Assembly: GCF_035994185.1 (NCBI RefSeq)
Contig: NZ_CP108538.1
Span: 5,619,501 to 5,683,500 of the forward strand
DNA length: 64,000 nucleotides
Source of the DNA: Streptomyces sp. NBC_01217
Lineage (GTDB): Bacteria > Actinomycetota > Actinomycetes > Streptomycetales > Streptomycetaceae
Reading direction: 5' to 3'
Shown: piece after piece, positions 25,362 through 34,466 of the stretch
Numbering within the stretch: position 1 is the stretch's first letter
Layout: each line of letters begins with the position of its first letter
The notes under the pieces: model-generated
Seen by the model: only the letters and a program-made list of their open reading frames with translations
Databases searched by the model: none
What the model was told of the DNA's origin: nothing
Position numbers and translations under genes: made by a program

Positions 25362-26375
25362 GTGACGAGAGATACGAGTGGGACCGAGGCGACCGGGGTA
25401 CCGGACCTGCCCCGGAGGCTGTACGCGGACCCGGGGCTGCCCGACCGCGTCTTTCGGGGGGTGGCCCGCAGCGGCGGCGGGCTGGTGCTCGCGGTCATGC
25501 TGCTGGTCGGCGGGTTTCTGCTCTACCGGGCCTGGCAGGCGCTGTCCCGGGCCGGCTGGTCGTTCCTGACGACCGAGGCATGGGAGCCGGACGCAGGCCG
25601 TTTCGGGATCGCCGCCGTGCTCGTGGGGACGGTGCTCATCGCGCTGGTGGCCGTCGCCGTCGCCGTACCGCTGGCGATCGGCGGGGCGCTGTACATCTCC
25701 GAGTACGCGCCGCCCCGGCTGCGCCGCACACTGATCAGTGTCGTCGACCTGATGGCCGCCGTGCCGTCCGTCGTCTACGGGCTGTGGGGGCTGTTCTTCT
25801 TCGAAGGGAAGATCCTCCCCACCGCCCGCTGGATCGCGACCTATCTGGGCTGGATCCCGCTCTTCCGTGTCGACGGCGCCGATCCGTCCGACCCGCTCGC
25901 GCCGGAGAGCGTCTACACGTCCTCCACGCTGGTCGCGGGCGTCGTCGTGGCGCTGATGGTCGCGCCGATCGCCTGCTCGGTGATGCGCGAGGTGTTCTCG
26001 CAGGCGCCGGTCGGTGAACGCGAGGGCGCGTACGCGCTGGGCGCCACCCGCTGGGGCATGATCCGCAGCGTCGTCCTGCCGTTCGGCAAGGGCGGCATGA
26101 TCGGCGGCACCATGCTCGGACTCGGCCGGGCGCTCGGCGAGACCATCGGGGTCTACCTGATCATCTCGCCGGTCTTCGAGATCCAGTGGCACGTCCTGCA
26201 GAGCGGGGCCAGTTCGGTCGCCGCGCTGATCGCCCTGCGCTACGGCGAGGCCAGCGAGTTCGGCATGTCGGCCCTGATGGCCGCGGGCCTCGCGCTCTTC
26301 CTGATGACGCTCGTCGTCAACTTCGCCGCGTCGTCGATCGTCGCCCGCAGCCGGTCCGGCGCGGCGAGTGAATAG
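25362..26375 (+). CDS. pstC: Phosphate-type ABC transporter permease PstC
   Basis: A 337-residue inner-membrane permease with six predicted helices and the PstC family pattern: VGTVLIALVAVAVAVPLAIG, ALYISEYAPPRLRRTLISVV, DLMAAVPSVVYGLWGLFFFE, the EAA-like loop GAYALGATRWGMIRSVVLP and GLGRALGETIGVYLIISP. It is first in the pst-like cluster and pairs with pstA 22 bp downstream. GTG 25362 has no strong ribosome site, so the start could be a little off. This cluster is separate from a standard pstSCAB-phoU locus, so transport of phosphate is likely but not certain. Confidence 0.88.
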   Translation: MTRDTSGTEATGVPDLPRRLYADPGLPDRVFRGVARSGGGLVLAVMLLVGGFLLYRAWQALSRAGWSFLTTEAWEPDAGRFGIAAVLVGTVLIALVAVAVAVPLAIGGALYISEYAPPRLRRTLISVVDLMAAVPSVVYGLWGLFFFEGKILPTARWIATYLGWIPLFRVDGADPSDPLAPESVYTSSTLVAGVVVALMVAPIACSVMREVFSQAPVGEREGAYALGATRWGMIRSVVLPFGKGGMIGGTMLGLGRALGETIGVYLIISPVFEIQWHVLQSGASSVAALIALRYGEASEFGMSALMAAGLALFLMTLVVNFAASSIVARSRSGAASE

Positions 26376-26397
26376 TGAATGAGGGGAACACAAGCAG

Positions 26398-27609
26398 ATG
26401 ACCATCGCACCCGAGAGACCCGCCGTCATCGAGGCGGCGCCGTCCGTGGGGGAGCGGCGGCGGTCCCTCGTGCTGCTGCGTGCCACCGATGTGTACGCGC
26501 TGCTGGGCGCCGTGGCCGCCGCGCTCTCGATCACCTGGCTGCTGTTCGCCCGGCTGCTGCCGTTCAGCGGGACCATCGGCTTCCTGGCCGTCGCGTACGG
26601 GCTGTTCCTCGCCCTGTACGGGCTGCTGGTCTCGTTCGACGAGAACGGCCCCGCGGTAAGGGACCGGCTGGCCGCCGTCGTCGTGCAGAGCCTCGGCCTG
26701 GTCATGGTCGTCGCGCTGGCCTTCGTCGTCGTCTTCACCCTGTGGGAGGGCCGCAAGGCGCTGCCGCACCTGAACTTCTTCACCCAGGACATGGCGCAGG
26801 CCGGGCCGCTGGACCCGCTCTCGGCCGGTGGCATCCTGCACGCGATCGTCGGCACGCTGGAGCAGATCGCCATCGCGCTCGCCCTGACCGTGCCGTCCGG
26901 CATGGTCTGCGCCGTCTTCCTGAACGAGGTGCCGGGCGGCTTCGCCCGCTTCGTACGGACCGTTGTCGAGGCGATGACCGCGCTGCCGTCGATCGTCGCG
27001 GGCCTGTTCATCTACGCGACGGTGATCCTGGCCCTCGGCTTCGAACGGTCCGGGCTCGCCGCCTCCCTCGCCCTCGCGGTGATGATGCTGCCGATCATCA
27101 TCAGGGCGGCCGACGTGGTGATCCGGCTGGTGCCGGGGACGCTGCGGGAGGCCTCGTACGCCCTCGGCACATCGCGCTGGCGCACCGTCTGGCACGTGGT
27201 GCTGCCCACCGCCCGGTCCGGGCTGACCACCTCCGTCATCCTCGGCACCGCGCGCGGCGTCGGCGAGACCTCGCCCGTGCTGCTGACCGCCGGATTCACC
27301 GCCGAGCTCAACAGTGATCCGCTGTCCGGGCCGCAGGTCTCGCTGCCGCTGGCCACCTTCGAGTTCGTCAAGTCGCCCGAGCCCACGATGATCGCCCGCG
27401 GTTTCGGAACGGCGGCCGCCTTGATGGTGCTCGTCCTGCTGCTGTTCATCGTCGCCCGGGTCATCGGCGGGCGCGGCGCGGGGCGGTTGACGAAGCGTCA
27501 GGAACACCGGCGGGTGCTGGCATCACGCCGCGACGCCGAACGGTTCGCCGAACGTCTTGCCGCGCGGGCCAAGTCAGAGACACCCATGGAAACGAGGAGT
27601 GAGCAGTGA
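26398..27609 (+). CDS. pstA: Phosphate-type ABC transporter permease PstA, with long extensions
   Basis: A 403-residue permease, longer than usual PstA (about 290-300). Two or three extra N-terminal helices (YALLGAVAAALSITWLLFAR, IGFLAVAYGLFLALYGLLV) precede the core, and a basic cytoplasmic tail of about 45 residues (TKRQEHRRVLASRRDAERFA) follows it. The core has ALALTVPSGMVCAVFLNEVP, EAMTALPSIVAGLFIYA, the EAA loop ASYALGTSRWRTVWHVVLP and ARGVGETSPVLLTAGF. ATG 26398 is used. Its stop overlaps the next gene (GTGA), indicating tight coupling with the tethered binding protein. Confidence 0.88.
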   Translation: MTIAPERPAVIEAAPSVGERRRSLVLLRATDVYALLGAVAAALSITWLLFARLLPFSGTIGFLAVAYGLFLALYGLLVSFDENGPAVRDRLAAVVVQSLGLVMVVALAFVVVFTLWEGRKALPHLNFFTQDMAQAGPLDPLSAGGILHAIVGTLEQIAIALALTVPSGMVCAVFLNEVPGGFARFVRTVVEAMTALPSIVAGLFIYATVILALGFERSGLAASLALAVMMLPIIIRAADVVIRLVPGTLREASYALGTSRWRTVWHVVLPTARSGLTTSVILGTARGVGETSPVLLTAGFTAELNSDPLSGPQVSLPLATFEFVKSPEPTMIARGFGTAAALMVLVLLLFIVARVIGGRGAGRLTKRQEHRRVLASRRDAERFAERLAARAKSETPMETRSEQ

Positions 27610-29297
27610 GACCCGCAACCGTCTCCCGACTGACCATGGCGGTGGCGGCACTGGTGTGCGCGCTGCTCGCCCTTCAGCCGCCGACCGCCGAAGCCGCCTC
27701 GTACACCAAGATCAGCGGTGCGGGCTCGACGTGGAGCTCCAACGCGCTCGACCAGTGGCGCCGCAACGTCTCCTCCAACAGCGGGATGACCGTCAACTAC
27801 CAGGCCGTCGGCTCCTCGGTCGGCCGCGAGCAGTTCAAGAACGGCACGGCGGACTTCGCCGTCTCCGAGATCCCGTACGGGCTGACCGAGGGCGGGATGC
27901 GGGACGCGCCGCCCAAGCGGGGCTATGCGTACATGCCGATCGTCGCCGGTGGTACGGCCTTCATGTACAACCTCAGGATCGGCGGCAAGAAGGTCACCAA
28001 CCTGCGGCTCTCCGGCGAGGTTCTCACCAAGATCTTCACCGGGAGGATCACCATGTGGAACGCGGCGGAGATCCGCTCGGACAACCCCGGGCTCAATCTG
28101 CCCGCCCGCCGCGTCATCCCCGTCGTACGCTCCGACGGCTCCGGCACGACGGCCCAGCTGACCACCTGGATGGCCAGGGAGCACGGCGGTCTGTGGGACG
28201 ACTACTGCAGGCGGGCCGGGCGGTCCACCCCCTGCGGCATGACCTCGTACTTCCCCGTCGTGCCCGGCTCCTCGCACATCGCCAAGTCCGGCTCGCTGGG
28301 CGTCTCCGGCTACACCAAGCAGGGGCACGCCGAGGGGGCGATCACCTACGTCGAGTACTCGTACGCGATGAACACGGGCTTCCCGGTGGCGAAGATGCTC
28401 AACGCGTCCGGCTACTACGTGGAGCCGACCGCCTCCAGCGTCGCCGTGGCCCTGATGAAGGCCCGGATCAACGAGGACGAGAACTCCGAGAACTACCTCA
28501 CGCAGATCCTCGACGGCGTCTACCGCTCCGCCGACCGCCGCACCTACCCGCTCTCCTCCTACAGCTACATGGTCGTGCCCACGACGACCGAGCAGCCGTT
28601 CACCCAGGCCAAGGGCAGAACGCTCGCCACCTTCGCCAACTACTTCCTCTGCGACGGACAGCAGCAGGCCGAGGAACTCGGCTACTCGCCGCTGCCCAAG
28701 AACCTCGTCGAGGCGGGATTTGCCCAGGTGCGCCGGATCCCGGGCGCACCCACCGGCGGCATCGACATCAAGAAGTGCCGCAACCCCACCTTCTCCCCGG
28801 ACGGCTCCAACACCCTCGCCAAGAGGGCCCCGTACCCGAAGGCCTGCGACAAGCGGGGCCCTCAGCAGTGCGCGGACGGCACGGCGGGAGCCAGGGAGCA
28901 GACCCGGGTCAACCCAGGCGCCTCCGGGGGCGGTTCGGGGAGCAGCGGTGGTACGGGAAGCGGCTCGGGCGGCGCCTCCGGTGGCACCACGACCGCGGGA
29001 TCGTCCGGCGGCGGAACGTCCGGTACGGACGGGACCTCGGGCGGTACGGCGGGCAGTTCGGCCGGCGGCGTCATCGATCCCGACACCGGCGAGCTGATCA
29101 GCGACGACTCCGGCGGGGCCGGTGACTCCTCGGTCGTCGGCAACCCGGTCACGCTCGCCGCCGGTGACTCACTGGGCCTGCGGGGCGTGCTCATGGCCCT
29201 GTCCGCCGTGCTGCTGCTCGGCGTGGTCGTCGGACCGCCGCTCGCCGCGCGGGCCCTCGCCGCGCGCGGCCGCCGCAAGGGAGGGTCGCTGCGATGA
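27606..29297 (+). CDS. Membrane-tethered PstS-like substrate-binding protein
   Basis: A 563-residue exported protein. A signal peptide ends near PPTAEAA. A PstS domain spans about residues 35-400: KISGAGSTWSSNALDQWRRN, VNYQAVGSSVGREQFKNGTA, DFAVSEIP, the ligand-loop motif VVRSDGSGTTAQLTTW and ITYVEYSYAM. About 90 residues of Gly/Ser/Thr-rich linker follow, then one helix (VLMALSAVLLLGVVVGPPLA) and a basic tail. Most bacterial PstS proteins are lipoproteins or free; here the C-terminal helix replaces a lipobox. GTG 27606 overlaps pstA; the stop overlaps the next ATG (ATGA). Confidence 0.87.
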   Translation: MRPATVSRLTMAVAALVCALLALQPPTAEAASYTKISGAGSTWSSNALDQWRRNVSSNSGMTVNYQAVGSSVGREQFKNGTADFAVSEIPYGLTEGGMRDAPPKRGYAYMPIVAGGTAFMYNLRIGGKKVTNLRLSGEVLTKIFTGRITMWNAAEIRSDNPGLNLPARRVIPVVRSDGSGTTAQLTTWMAREHGGLWDDYCRRAGRSTPCGMTSYFPVVPGSSHIAKSGSLGVSGYTKQGHAEGAITYVEYSYAMNTGFPVAKMLNASGYYVEPTASSVAVALMKARINEDENSENYLTQILDGVYRSADRRTYPLSSYSYMVVPTTTEQPFTQAKGRTLATFANYFLCDGQQQAEELGYSPLPKNLVEAGFAQVRRIPGAPTGGIDIKKCRNPTFSPDGSNTLAKRAPYPKACDKRGPQQCADGTAGAREQTRVNPGASGGGSGSSGGTGSGSGGASGGTTTAGSSGGGTSGTDGTSGGTAGSSAGGVIDPDTGELISDDSGGAGDSSVVGNPVTLAAGDSLGLRGVLMALSAVLLLGVVVGPPLAARALAARGRRKGGSLR

Positions 29298-31726
29298 GGA
29301 ACCGACGCGTCGTCACCGGCATCGGTGCGCTGCTGGCCGCCCTGGTGGTCGCCCTGCTGCCCCTGCCCGCCACCGCCCCCCTCGCCCAGGCGGCGACGGG
29401 CTCAGCGGTCACCGTGACCGGCCGCAAGGGCACGTACGACGACTTCTCGAAGCTCAAGGTCACCGTCCACCAGACCCAGCAGCTGCGGGCCCAGGGCGTA
29501 CGGATCACCTGGACCGGCGGCAGTCCGACGGAGACCGGCTTCCACCACAACTACCTCCAGATCATGCAGTGCTGGGGCGACGGCTCCGCGGGGCCCTCGC
29601 GCGAGCAGTGCCAGTTCGGCAGCGGCGCAACCGCGCAGGCACAGGGAGGCAACTGGACCGGGCTGCGCCAGATCGACGGTGTGCCCGACCCTGCCGAGAA
29701 GGAGTACGTCGGCAACGGGCCGAGCGGCGAGTCCTATGTGCCGTTCCGGCCCGCCGGCGGCGAGCCCGAGACCACCGGATCGCGTGACTGGACCTACTTC
29801 AGCACGCTGGACACCAACGAGGAGCCGTACGCGCTCACGCACGAGGACGGCACGGGGGAGTTCACCTTCCAGATGCAGACCGTGCAGGAGGCCTCGCAGC
29901 TCGGCTGCGGCGACCCGGTGAACAGGTCCGGCGCGGTCGAGGGACGTTCCTGCTGGCTGGTCGTCGTACCGCGCGGCGAGCACGACGTCGACGGCTCGAC
30001 CGGAACCGGCCGACGGCTGGACTCCTCGCCCCTCACCGCCTCCAACTGGGCCCAGCGCCTGGTGGTGCCGCTGGACTTCCAGCCGGTGGGCAACACCTGC
30101 CCCGCCGACCGGGTGGAGCGCCGGGTGATCGGCTCGGAACTGGTCACCGACGCGATCAGCTCCTGGCAGCCGACGATCTGCTCGGGCGCGGGCGGCGTGA
30201 AGTTCGCGTTCAGTCAGAACAGCGAGGAGAACGCACGGCGGACGGTCAGCCGGCCCACCTCCGGGGCGCCCGGGCTGGCCTTCACCGTCGACCCGCTGCA
30301 GCCACAGGAGTACGGGGCCATCGGAACCGTCGTGCACGCGCCGGTCGCGGTCAGCGGCCTGGCGGTCGGCTTCTTCGTCGAAATCCCGGGCTCCGGACAG
30401 CTCACCTCGATGAAACTCACCCCCAGACTCCTCGCCAAACTCCTCACCTCCTCGTACCAGAGGGATGTGACACGCAGAGGCCGGACCGTCCTCGAACACA
30501 TCAAAGACAATCCGCTCAGCCTGTTCCACGACGAAGAATTCAAACGGCTCAATCCGGCTTTCAAGGACTGGCAGAGCTTCAACCAGCCGCCGATGAGCCT
30601 CATGGTGCAGCTGGCGAATTCCGACACCACCGAAATGCTGTGGAAGTGGCTCCGATCGGACACCGAGGCGCGGGAATTCCTGGCCGGTGGCCCCGACCCC
30701 TGGGGCACCAGGATCAACCCGTACTTCAAGGAACTCCGCCTGGACCAGGACACGACCCGGTCCGACTTCCCCAAGGCGGACCCGACGCGCACGGCCGTGA
30801 CCGTCGGTGAGGAGAGTCTGGAGTACGGCACGATCGAGGTGGCCCCGTACGTCCAGGACATGCACGAGGGTGCCCTGCGCACCCGCCGGGGCAACAACGG
30901 CGCCACGACCACCCCGTCCGCGGGCGGCAACGGCGCACCCGCCAAGCTGGTCAACACACCGCCGCTCTCCGGCGAGCGCATGGTCCTGGCGATCACCGAC
31001 GCCGCGTCCGCGGCCCGCTATGGCCTCCAGACCGCGTCCCTGCGCAATGCCGACGGGGCCTTCGTCCAGCCCACCTCCGCCTCGCTCCTCGCGGGCGTCG
31101 CAGCGATGAAGGACTCGGCCGTACCGGGCGTGCTCGCGCCGAACCCGGGCGGTGCGAAGGGGCAGGCGTACCCGCTCGCCTCGGTCGTCTACGCGGGCGG
31201 CTACACGAGCACCGGGGCTGCCGAGCGCAAGGACTACGCCTCGCTGATCCGGTACGCGGCGGGGGCGGGCCAGAGCCCCGGCGTCTCGCCCGGGCAGCTC
31301 CCGCCGGGATACGCGCCGCTGCCCGCGGCGCTCCGGGACGAGGCGCGCGCCGCCGCGGACCGGCTGCAGAACCCGAAGTCCTCCGACGGGGGAGCGGGCC
31401 CGGGCGGGCCCGGCGGCTCCGCCGGCGCTTCGGGCGGCGGACCGGCGGGAGCGGGCAGCGGCGGGACCGGGGGCGCCGGTGCGGCCGCGGGCGTATCCGC
31501 CGCCGATGTCGCGGACCCCGACGCGGCGGACGGGGCCGCGCCCTCGGCGGACCCGGCCGGCCCGAAGCGGCAGAACGTCGCCGAATCCGGCGGGCTGACC
31601 CCCTCCACCGTCCTCGGAATCGTCCGCTGGGTGCTGATCGGCGTGCTGCTCGCGGGCGGAATCGCGGGCCTTTCCGGCCCCATTCTGCTACGCATTTCGG
31701 TGCGGAAATCCGTCCGGGCCGGGTGA
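29294..31726 (+). CDS. Large membrane-tethered PBP-like protein with N-terminal beta domain
   Basis: An 810-residue exported protein. A signal peptide ends near PLAQAA. An N-terminal beta-rich part at about 35-300 (VTVTGRKGTYDDFSKLKVTV, RITWTGGSPTETGFHHNYLQ) has several cysteines. A PstS-like periplasmic-binding segment follows at about 320-690 (APVAVSGLAVGFFVEIPGSG, MKLTPRLLAKLLTSSYQRDV, DTTEMLWKWLRSD, GERMVLAITDAASAARYGLQ). A Gly/Ala/Ser-rich linker and one C-terminal helix (VRWVLIGVLLAGGIAGLSG) close it. ATGA overlap with the preceding PstS-like gene. I infer a second receptor or docking protein for the same permease. Confidence 0.75.
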   Translation: MRNRRVVTGIGALLAALVVALLPLPATAPLAQAATGSAVTVTGRKGTYDDFSKLKVTVHQTQQLRAQGVRITWTGGSPTETGFHHNYLQIMQCWGDGSAGPSREQCQFGSGATAQAQGGNWTGLRQIDGVPDPAEKEYVGNGPSGESYVPFRPAGGEPETTGSRDWTYFSTLDTNEEPYALTHEDGTGEFTFQMQTVQEASQLGCGDPVNRSGAVEGRSCWLVVVPRGEHDVDGSTGTGRRLDSSPLTASNWAQRLVVPLDFQPVGNTCPADRVERRVIGSELVTDAISSWQPTICSGAGGVKFAFSQNSEENARRTVSRPTSGAPGLAFTVDPLQPQEYGAIGTVVHAPVAVSGLAVGFFVEIPGSGQLTSMKLTPRLLAKLLTSSYQRDVTRRGRTVLEHIKDNPLSLFHDEEFKRLNPAFKDWQSFNQPPMSLMVQLANSDTTEMLWKWLRSDTEAREFLAGGPDPWGTRINPYFKELRLDQDTTRSDFPKADPTRTAVTVGEESLEYGTIEVAPYVQDMHEGALRTRRGNNGATTTPSAGGNGAPAKLVNTPPLSGERMVLAITDAASAARYGLQTASLRNADGAFVQPTSASLLAGVAAMKDSAVPGVLAPNPGGAKGQAYPLASVVYAGGYTSTGAAERKDYASLIRYAAGAGQSPGVSPGQLPPGYAPLPAALRDEARAAADRLQNPKSSDGGAGPGGPGGSAGASGGGPAGAGSGGTGGAGAAAGVSAADVADPDAADGAAPSADPAGPKRQNVAESGGLTPSTVLGIVRWVLIGVLLAGGIAGLSGPILLRISVRKSVRAG

Positions 31727-31915
31727 GTTCCCCAGGTGTCACCTCGTAAAGCATTTCGTAACCTGAACAACCGTCGCCGTTGGTGGCCGCCGAAGACCGG
31801 ATGCGGAAAAGTTATCGGTGGCCGGTCGACGGGCCGGTTGAAAAAGAATTCAGAATTCTGCTTGAGCGTCCATTCCTTCCGATCCTCGTACCCGTATGCA
31901 CGGAGGAGAACAGAA

Positions 31916-32884
31916 GTGAACGTCAAGTCCCGCGCACGCATCGGTGCCGTCATCGGCACCGCAGCCCTCGCTCTCGGCGCCATGGCGATCCCCGCTTCGG
32001 CGGACACGCCCCCCGGCGACTACCGGGTGCTCGCCGGTGTCGGCTCCGACACCACCCAGGACGTCGTGAACGGCCTCGGCGCCGCCATCGACAGCGGCAC
32101 CCTCATCGCCTCGTACAACGCCACCGGCACGTCGCCGATCAAGACGCGTGCCACCGGCTGCGAGATCGCCCGGCCCAACGGCTCCTCGGCCGGCATCAAC
32201 GCGCTGCGCAACGCCGTCGACAACAACACCGGATGTCTGGACTTCGCGCGTTCCTCGCGCGGTGTCGCGGACAGCTCGACCAACGACCTGACCTGGATCC
32301 CGTTCGGCAAGGACGCGGTGACCTTCGCCGTACGCGGCGACAGCGCGCTGCCCAAGGCGCTGACGAAGGCGCAGCTCGTCTCCGTCTACACCTGCGAGAC
32401 GACCTCCCTCAACGGCGTGGCGCTCACCCCGCTGCTGCCGCAGTCCGGCTCCGGCACCCGGTCCTTCTTCCTGGGCCAGCTGGGCCTGACCGAGGACACC
32501 TTCGGCACCTGCGTCGACGACACCGTCCAGGAGCACAACGGTGAGGCGCTGGACAGCGCGGGCGACATCGCCCCCTACTCCGTCGCGCAGTACATCGCCC
32601 AGGGCAACGAGATCGTCGACGTCATCGACCGGCGCGGTGACGCCGTGCTCGGTTCGGTCGACGGGGCCGAGCCCCAGCTGGCCGACGGCACGCTCAACGT
32701 GGACTTCCCCTTCAACCGTGACGTCTACAACGTCGTCCCGACCGCCAAGCTGACCGACCCGACGCTCGCCGCCGCCTTCGTCGGTTCCGCGTCCAAGGTC
32801 TGCGCGCAGACCGGCGTGATCAACACCTACGGCTTCGGCGCCATCGCCGCCTGCGGCAGCACCGGCCTCAAGGGCGAGAGCTGA
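31916..32884 (+). CDS. pstS: Soluble secreted PstS-like substrate-binding protein
   Basis: A 322-residue protein with a signal peptide (VNVKSRARIGAVIGTAALAL, cleavage after AIPASA) and a PBP domain: YRVLAGVGSDTTQDVVNGLG, AGINALRNAVDNNTGCLDFA, IPFGKDAVTFAVRG, LPQSGSGTRSFFLGQLGL (ligand loop) and VYNVVPTAKL. There is no lipobox, transmembrane tether or sorting signal, so it should be released or held only by interactions. GGAGGAGA lies 7 nt before GTG 31916. It is the third PstS-type protein in the cluster and has its own 189-bp upstream region. Confidence 0.85.
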   Translation: MNVKSRARIGAVIGTAALALGAMAIPASADTPPGDYRVLAGVGSDTTQDVVNGLGAAIDSGTLIASYNATGTSPIKTRATGCEIARPNGSSAGINALRNAVDNNTGCLDFARSSRGVADSSTNDLTWIPFGKDAVTFAVRGDSALPKALTKAQLVSVYTCETTSLNGVALTPLLPQSGSGTRSFFLGQLGLTEDTFGTCVDDTVQEHNGEALDSAGDIAPYSVAQYIAQGNEIVDVIDRRGDAVLGSVDGAEPQLADGTLNVDFPFNRDVYNVVPTAKLTDPTLAAAFVGSASKVCAQTGVINTYGFGAIAACGSTGLKGES

Positions 32885-32907
32885 ACATCACCCAGTAACC
32901 GCGCGAC

Positions 32908-32934
32908 GGCCGGGCACCCACTGGGTGCCCGGCC
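32908..32934 (+). terminator. Hairpin terminator after the soluble PstS-like gene
   Basis: A perfect 12-bp stem GGCCGGGCACCC/GGGTGCCCGGCC with a 3-nt loop, 24 bp after the stop. There is no T-run, as is common in Streptomyces. Confidence 0.65.
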
Positions 32935-33009
32935 CCCGGCGTATCCACGGAACATCACGCCGGGTACCCACCGTCCGGCCACCACATCCCATTGGGGGGA
33001 TTCACCACC

Positions 33010-34398
33010 ATGAGACACCTCGCACCACCCAGAACCGCCGCGGCCCTGCTGGTCTGCTGCTCACTGCTGGTGGCCGCGGCCGCCGCCGTGTTCGGCACGG
33101 GGCCCCGGGCCCATGCCGATCCCGTCGACGTCCTCGGCAAGCTGACGCTGCCCGTCACCTCGGGCAAGATCGCCGACAGCCCCACCTTTCCCGGGGTGAC
33201 GGCGGACGGTGCCTGCCCCACAGCGAACGCGGCGCAGGTTTCGCTGAACCTGCGCTGGGACCGGTCCGAGCCGACGGGCAACCTGCCCCTGGGCAAGACG
33301 GCAGTCGGCGCGCCCTTCGACCAGGGGCCGTTCAGTACCGACATCGCCACCGGCACGTCGCTGGAGGCCCAGCTGCGGCTCAAGATCCTCACCGGGTCGC
33401 TCGACGGCACCTACGAGATCCGGCTCTACTGCCGCACGGCGGCGAACGTGGGGAGCAAGTACTTCCCGGCGCAGATCCAGGTCACCGGTGACTCCTGGGC
33501 GCTCAAGGCCGCCGCGCCCACCACCACGGCCCTCACCGCCACGCCCGCCACCACAACCCCCGCCGGTACCGAGGTGAAGCTGACGGCCGCCGTCACGCCC
33601 GCGGGCGCCGCCGGACAGGTCGCCTTCCTGGACGGGGCCACCGAGCTGGCCAAGGCCGATGTCACCTCCGGGGCAGCCGAGTTGAAGACGACGGCGCTGG
33701 CCGAGGGCGTGCACACGCTCACCGCGAAGTTCGTGCCGACGGACGCGTCCGCGTACCTGGAGTCCGTCTCCACCGCGGTTGCCCACACGGTCACCGCAGC
33801 CGCTTCCACGCCCCCGCCGACCCCGAGCGACAGCTCCACGCCCACCGCGCCCGCCGACCTCGACGCCACCGACGAGGACGGCACGCCCCTGGAGATCAAC
33901 CCGACGCTGACCGCAGGGCAGAAGGTCCTCATCACCGCGCGCGGCTACACCAAGGACGCCAAGGTGAAGGTCGCCCTCGCCGACAGCGGGGCCACCTACC
34001 CGGATGCCACGGCGGACGCCGAAGGGACCGTGAAGGCCTACGCGTTCACCGTTCCCGAGGACATCGAGGACGGCTCGTACACCCTCACCCTGGCCGAGGA
34101 CAGGGCCGACGGCCACAGCGTCGAGTTCCTCTTCGCCATCGGTGACGCACCCGGCCCCGACCCGAGCGACTCGGCGGGCGCCGACGACGGCGGCACGACG
34201 GAAGGGACGGACAACGGCGGCACCGACGACTCGTCCACCGGCGGCGACGGATCGGGCGACAGCGGCGGCTCCGCCACGGGCCCGCTCGCCTCGACCGGCA
34301 CCAGCGCCCTCGCGCTCGGCCTGGCGGCGCTCTCCCTGTGCGGCCTCGGCACCGCGTTCGTGATGCACGCCCGGCGCAGGGGCCTGCTCCGGTTCTGA
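33010..34398 (+). CDS. Ig-like-domain surface protein with LAxTG sortase signal
   Basis: A 462-residue exported protein. A signal peptide ends near PRAHA. Residues 30-165 form a beta-rich domain of unknown family with two cysteines. A Big_3-type Ig-like repeat lies at about 175-265 ([51 protein letters not shown]). A second beta domain is at about 280-380, followed by an Asp/Gly/Ser spacer. The C-terminus is a cell-wall sorting signal: LASTG (426-430), a hydrophobic helix and [10 protein letters not shown]. LAxTG is the motif used by Streptomyces class E sortases. A GGGGGGA site lies 9 nt before ATG 33010. Confidence 0.87.
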   Translation: MRHLAPPRTAAALLVCCSLLVAAAAAVFGTGPRAHADPVDVLGKLTLPVTSGKIADSPTFPGVTADGACPTANAAQVSLNLRWDRSEPTGNLPLGKTAVGAPFDQGPFSTDIATGTSLEAQLRLKILTGSLDGTYEIRLYCRTAANVGSKYFPAQIQVTGDSWALKAAAPTTTALTATPATTTPAGTEVKLTAAVTPAGAAGQVAFLDGATELAKADVTSGAAELKTTALAEGVHTLTAKFVPTDASAYLESVSTAVAHTVTAAASTPPPTPSDSSTPTAPADLDATDEDGTPLEINPTLTAGQKVLITARGYTKDAKVKVALADSGATYPDATADAEGTVKAYAFTVPEDIEDGSYTLTLAEDRADGHSVEFLFAIGDAPGPDPSDSAGADDGGTTEGTDNGGTDDSSTGGDGSGDSGGSATGPLASTGTSALALGLAALSLCGLGTAFVMHARRRGLLRF

Positions 34399-34404
34399 CG
34401 TACG

Positions 34405-34430
34405 GGGGCGGGGGCCACGGCCCCCGCCCC
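34405..34430 (+). terminator. GC-rich hairpin between LAxTG and sortase-like genes
   Basis: GGGGCGGGGGC pairs with GCCCCCGCCCC around a 4-nt loop, 7 bp after the LAxTG stop. It could attenuate transcription into the next gene. Confidence 0.5.
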
Positions 34431-34466
34431 GTCCCGACATCCCGTACGACGAGGAGTGCATCCGAC

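Noticed and set aside
31727..31915. A second PHO box upstream of the soluble PstS-like gene
   Set aside because: GTGTCACC and neighbouring A/T-rich sequence do not form 11-nt repeats.
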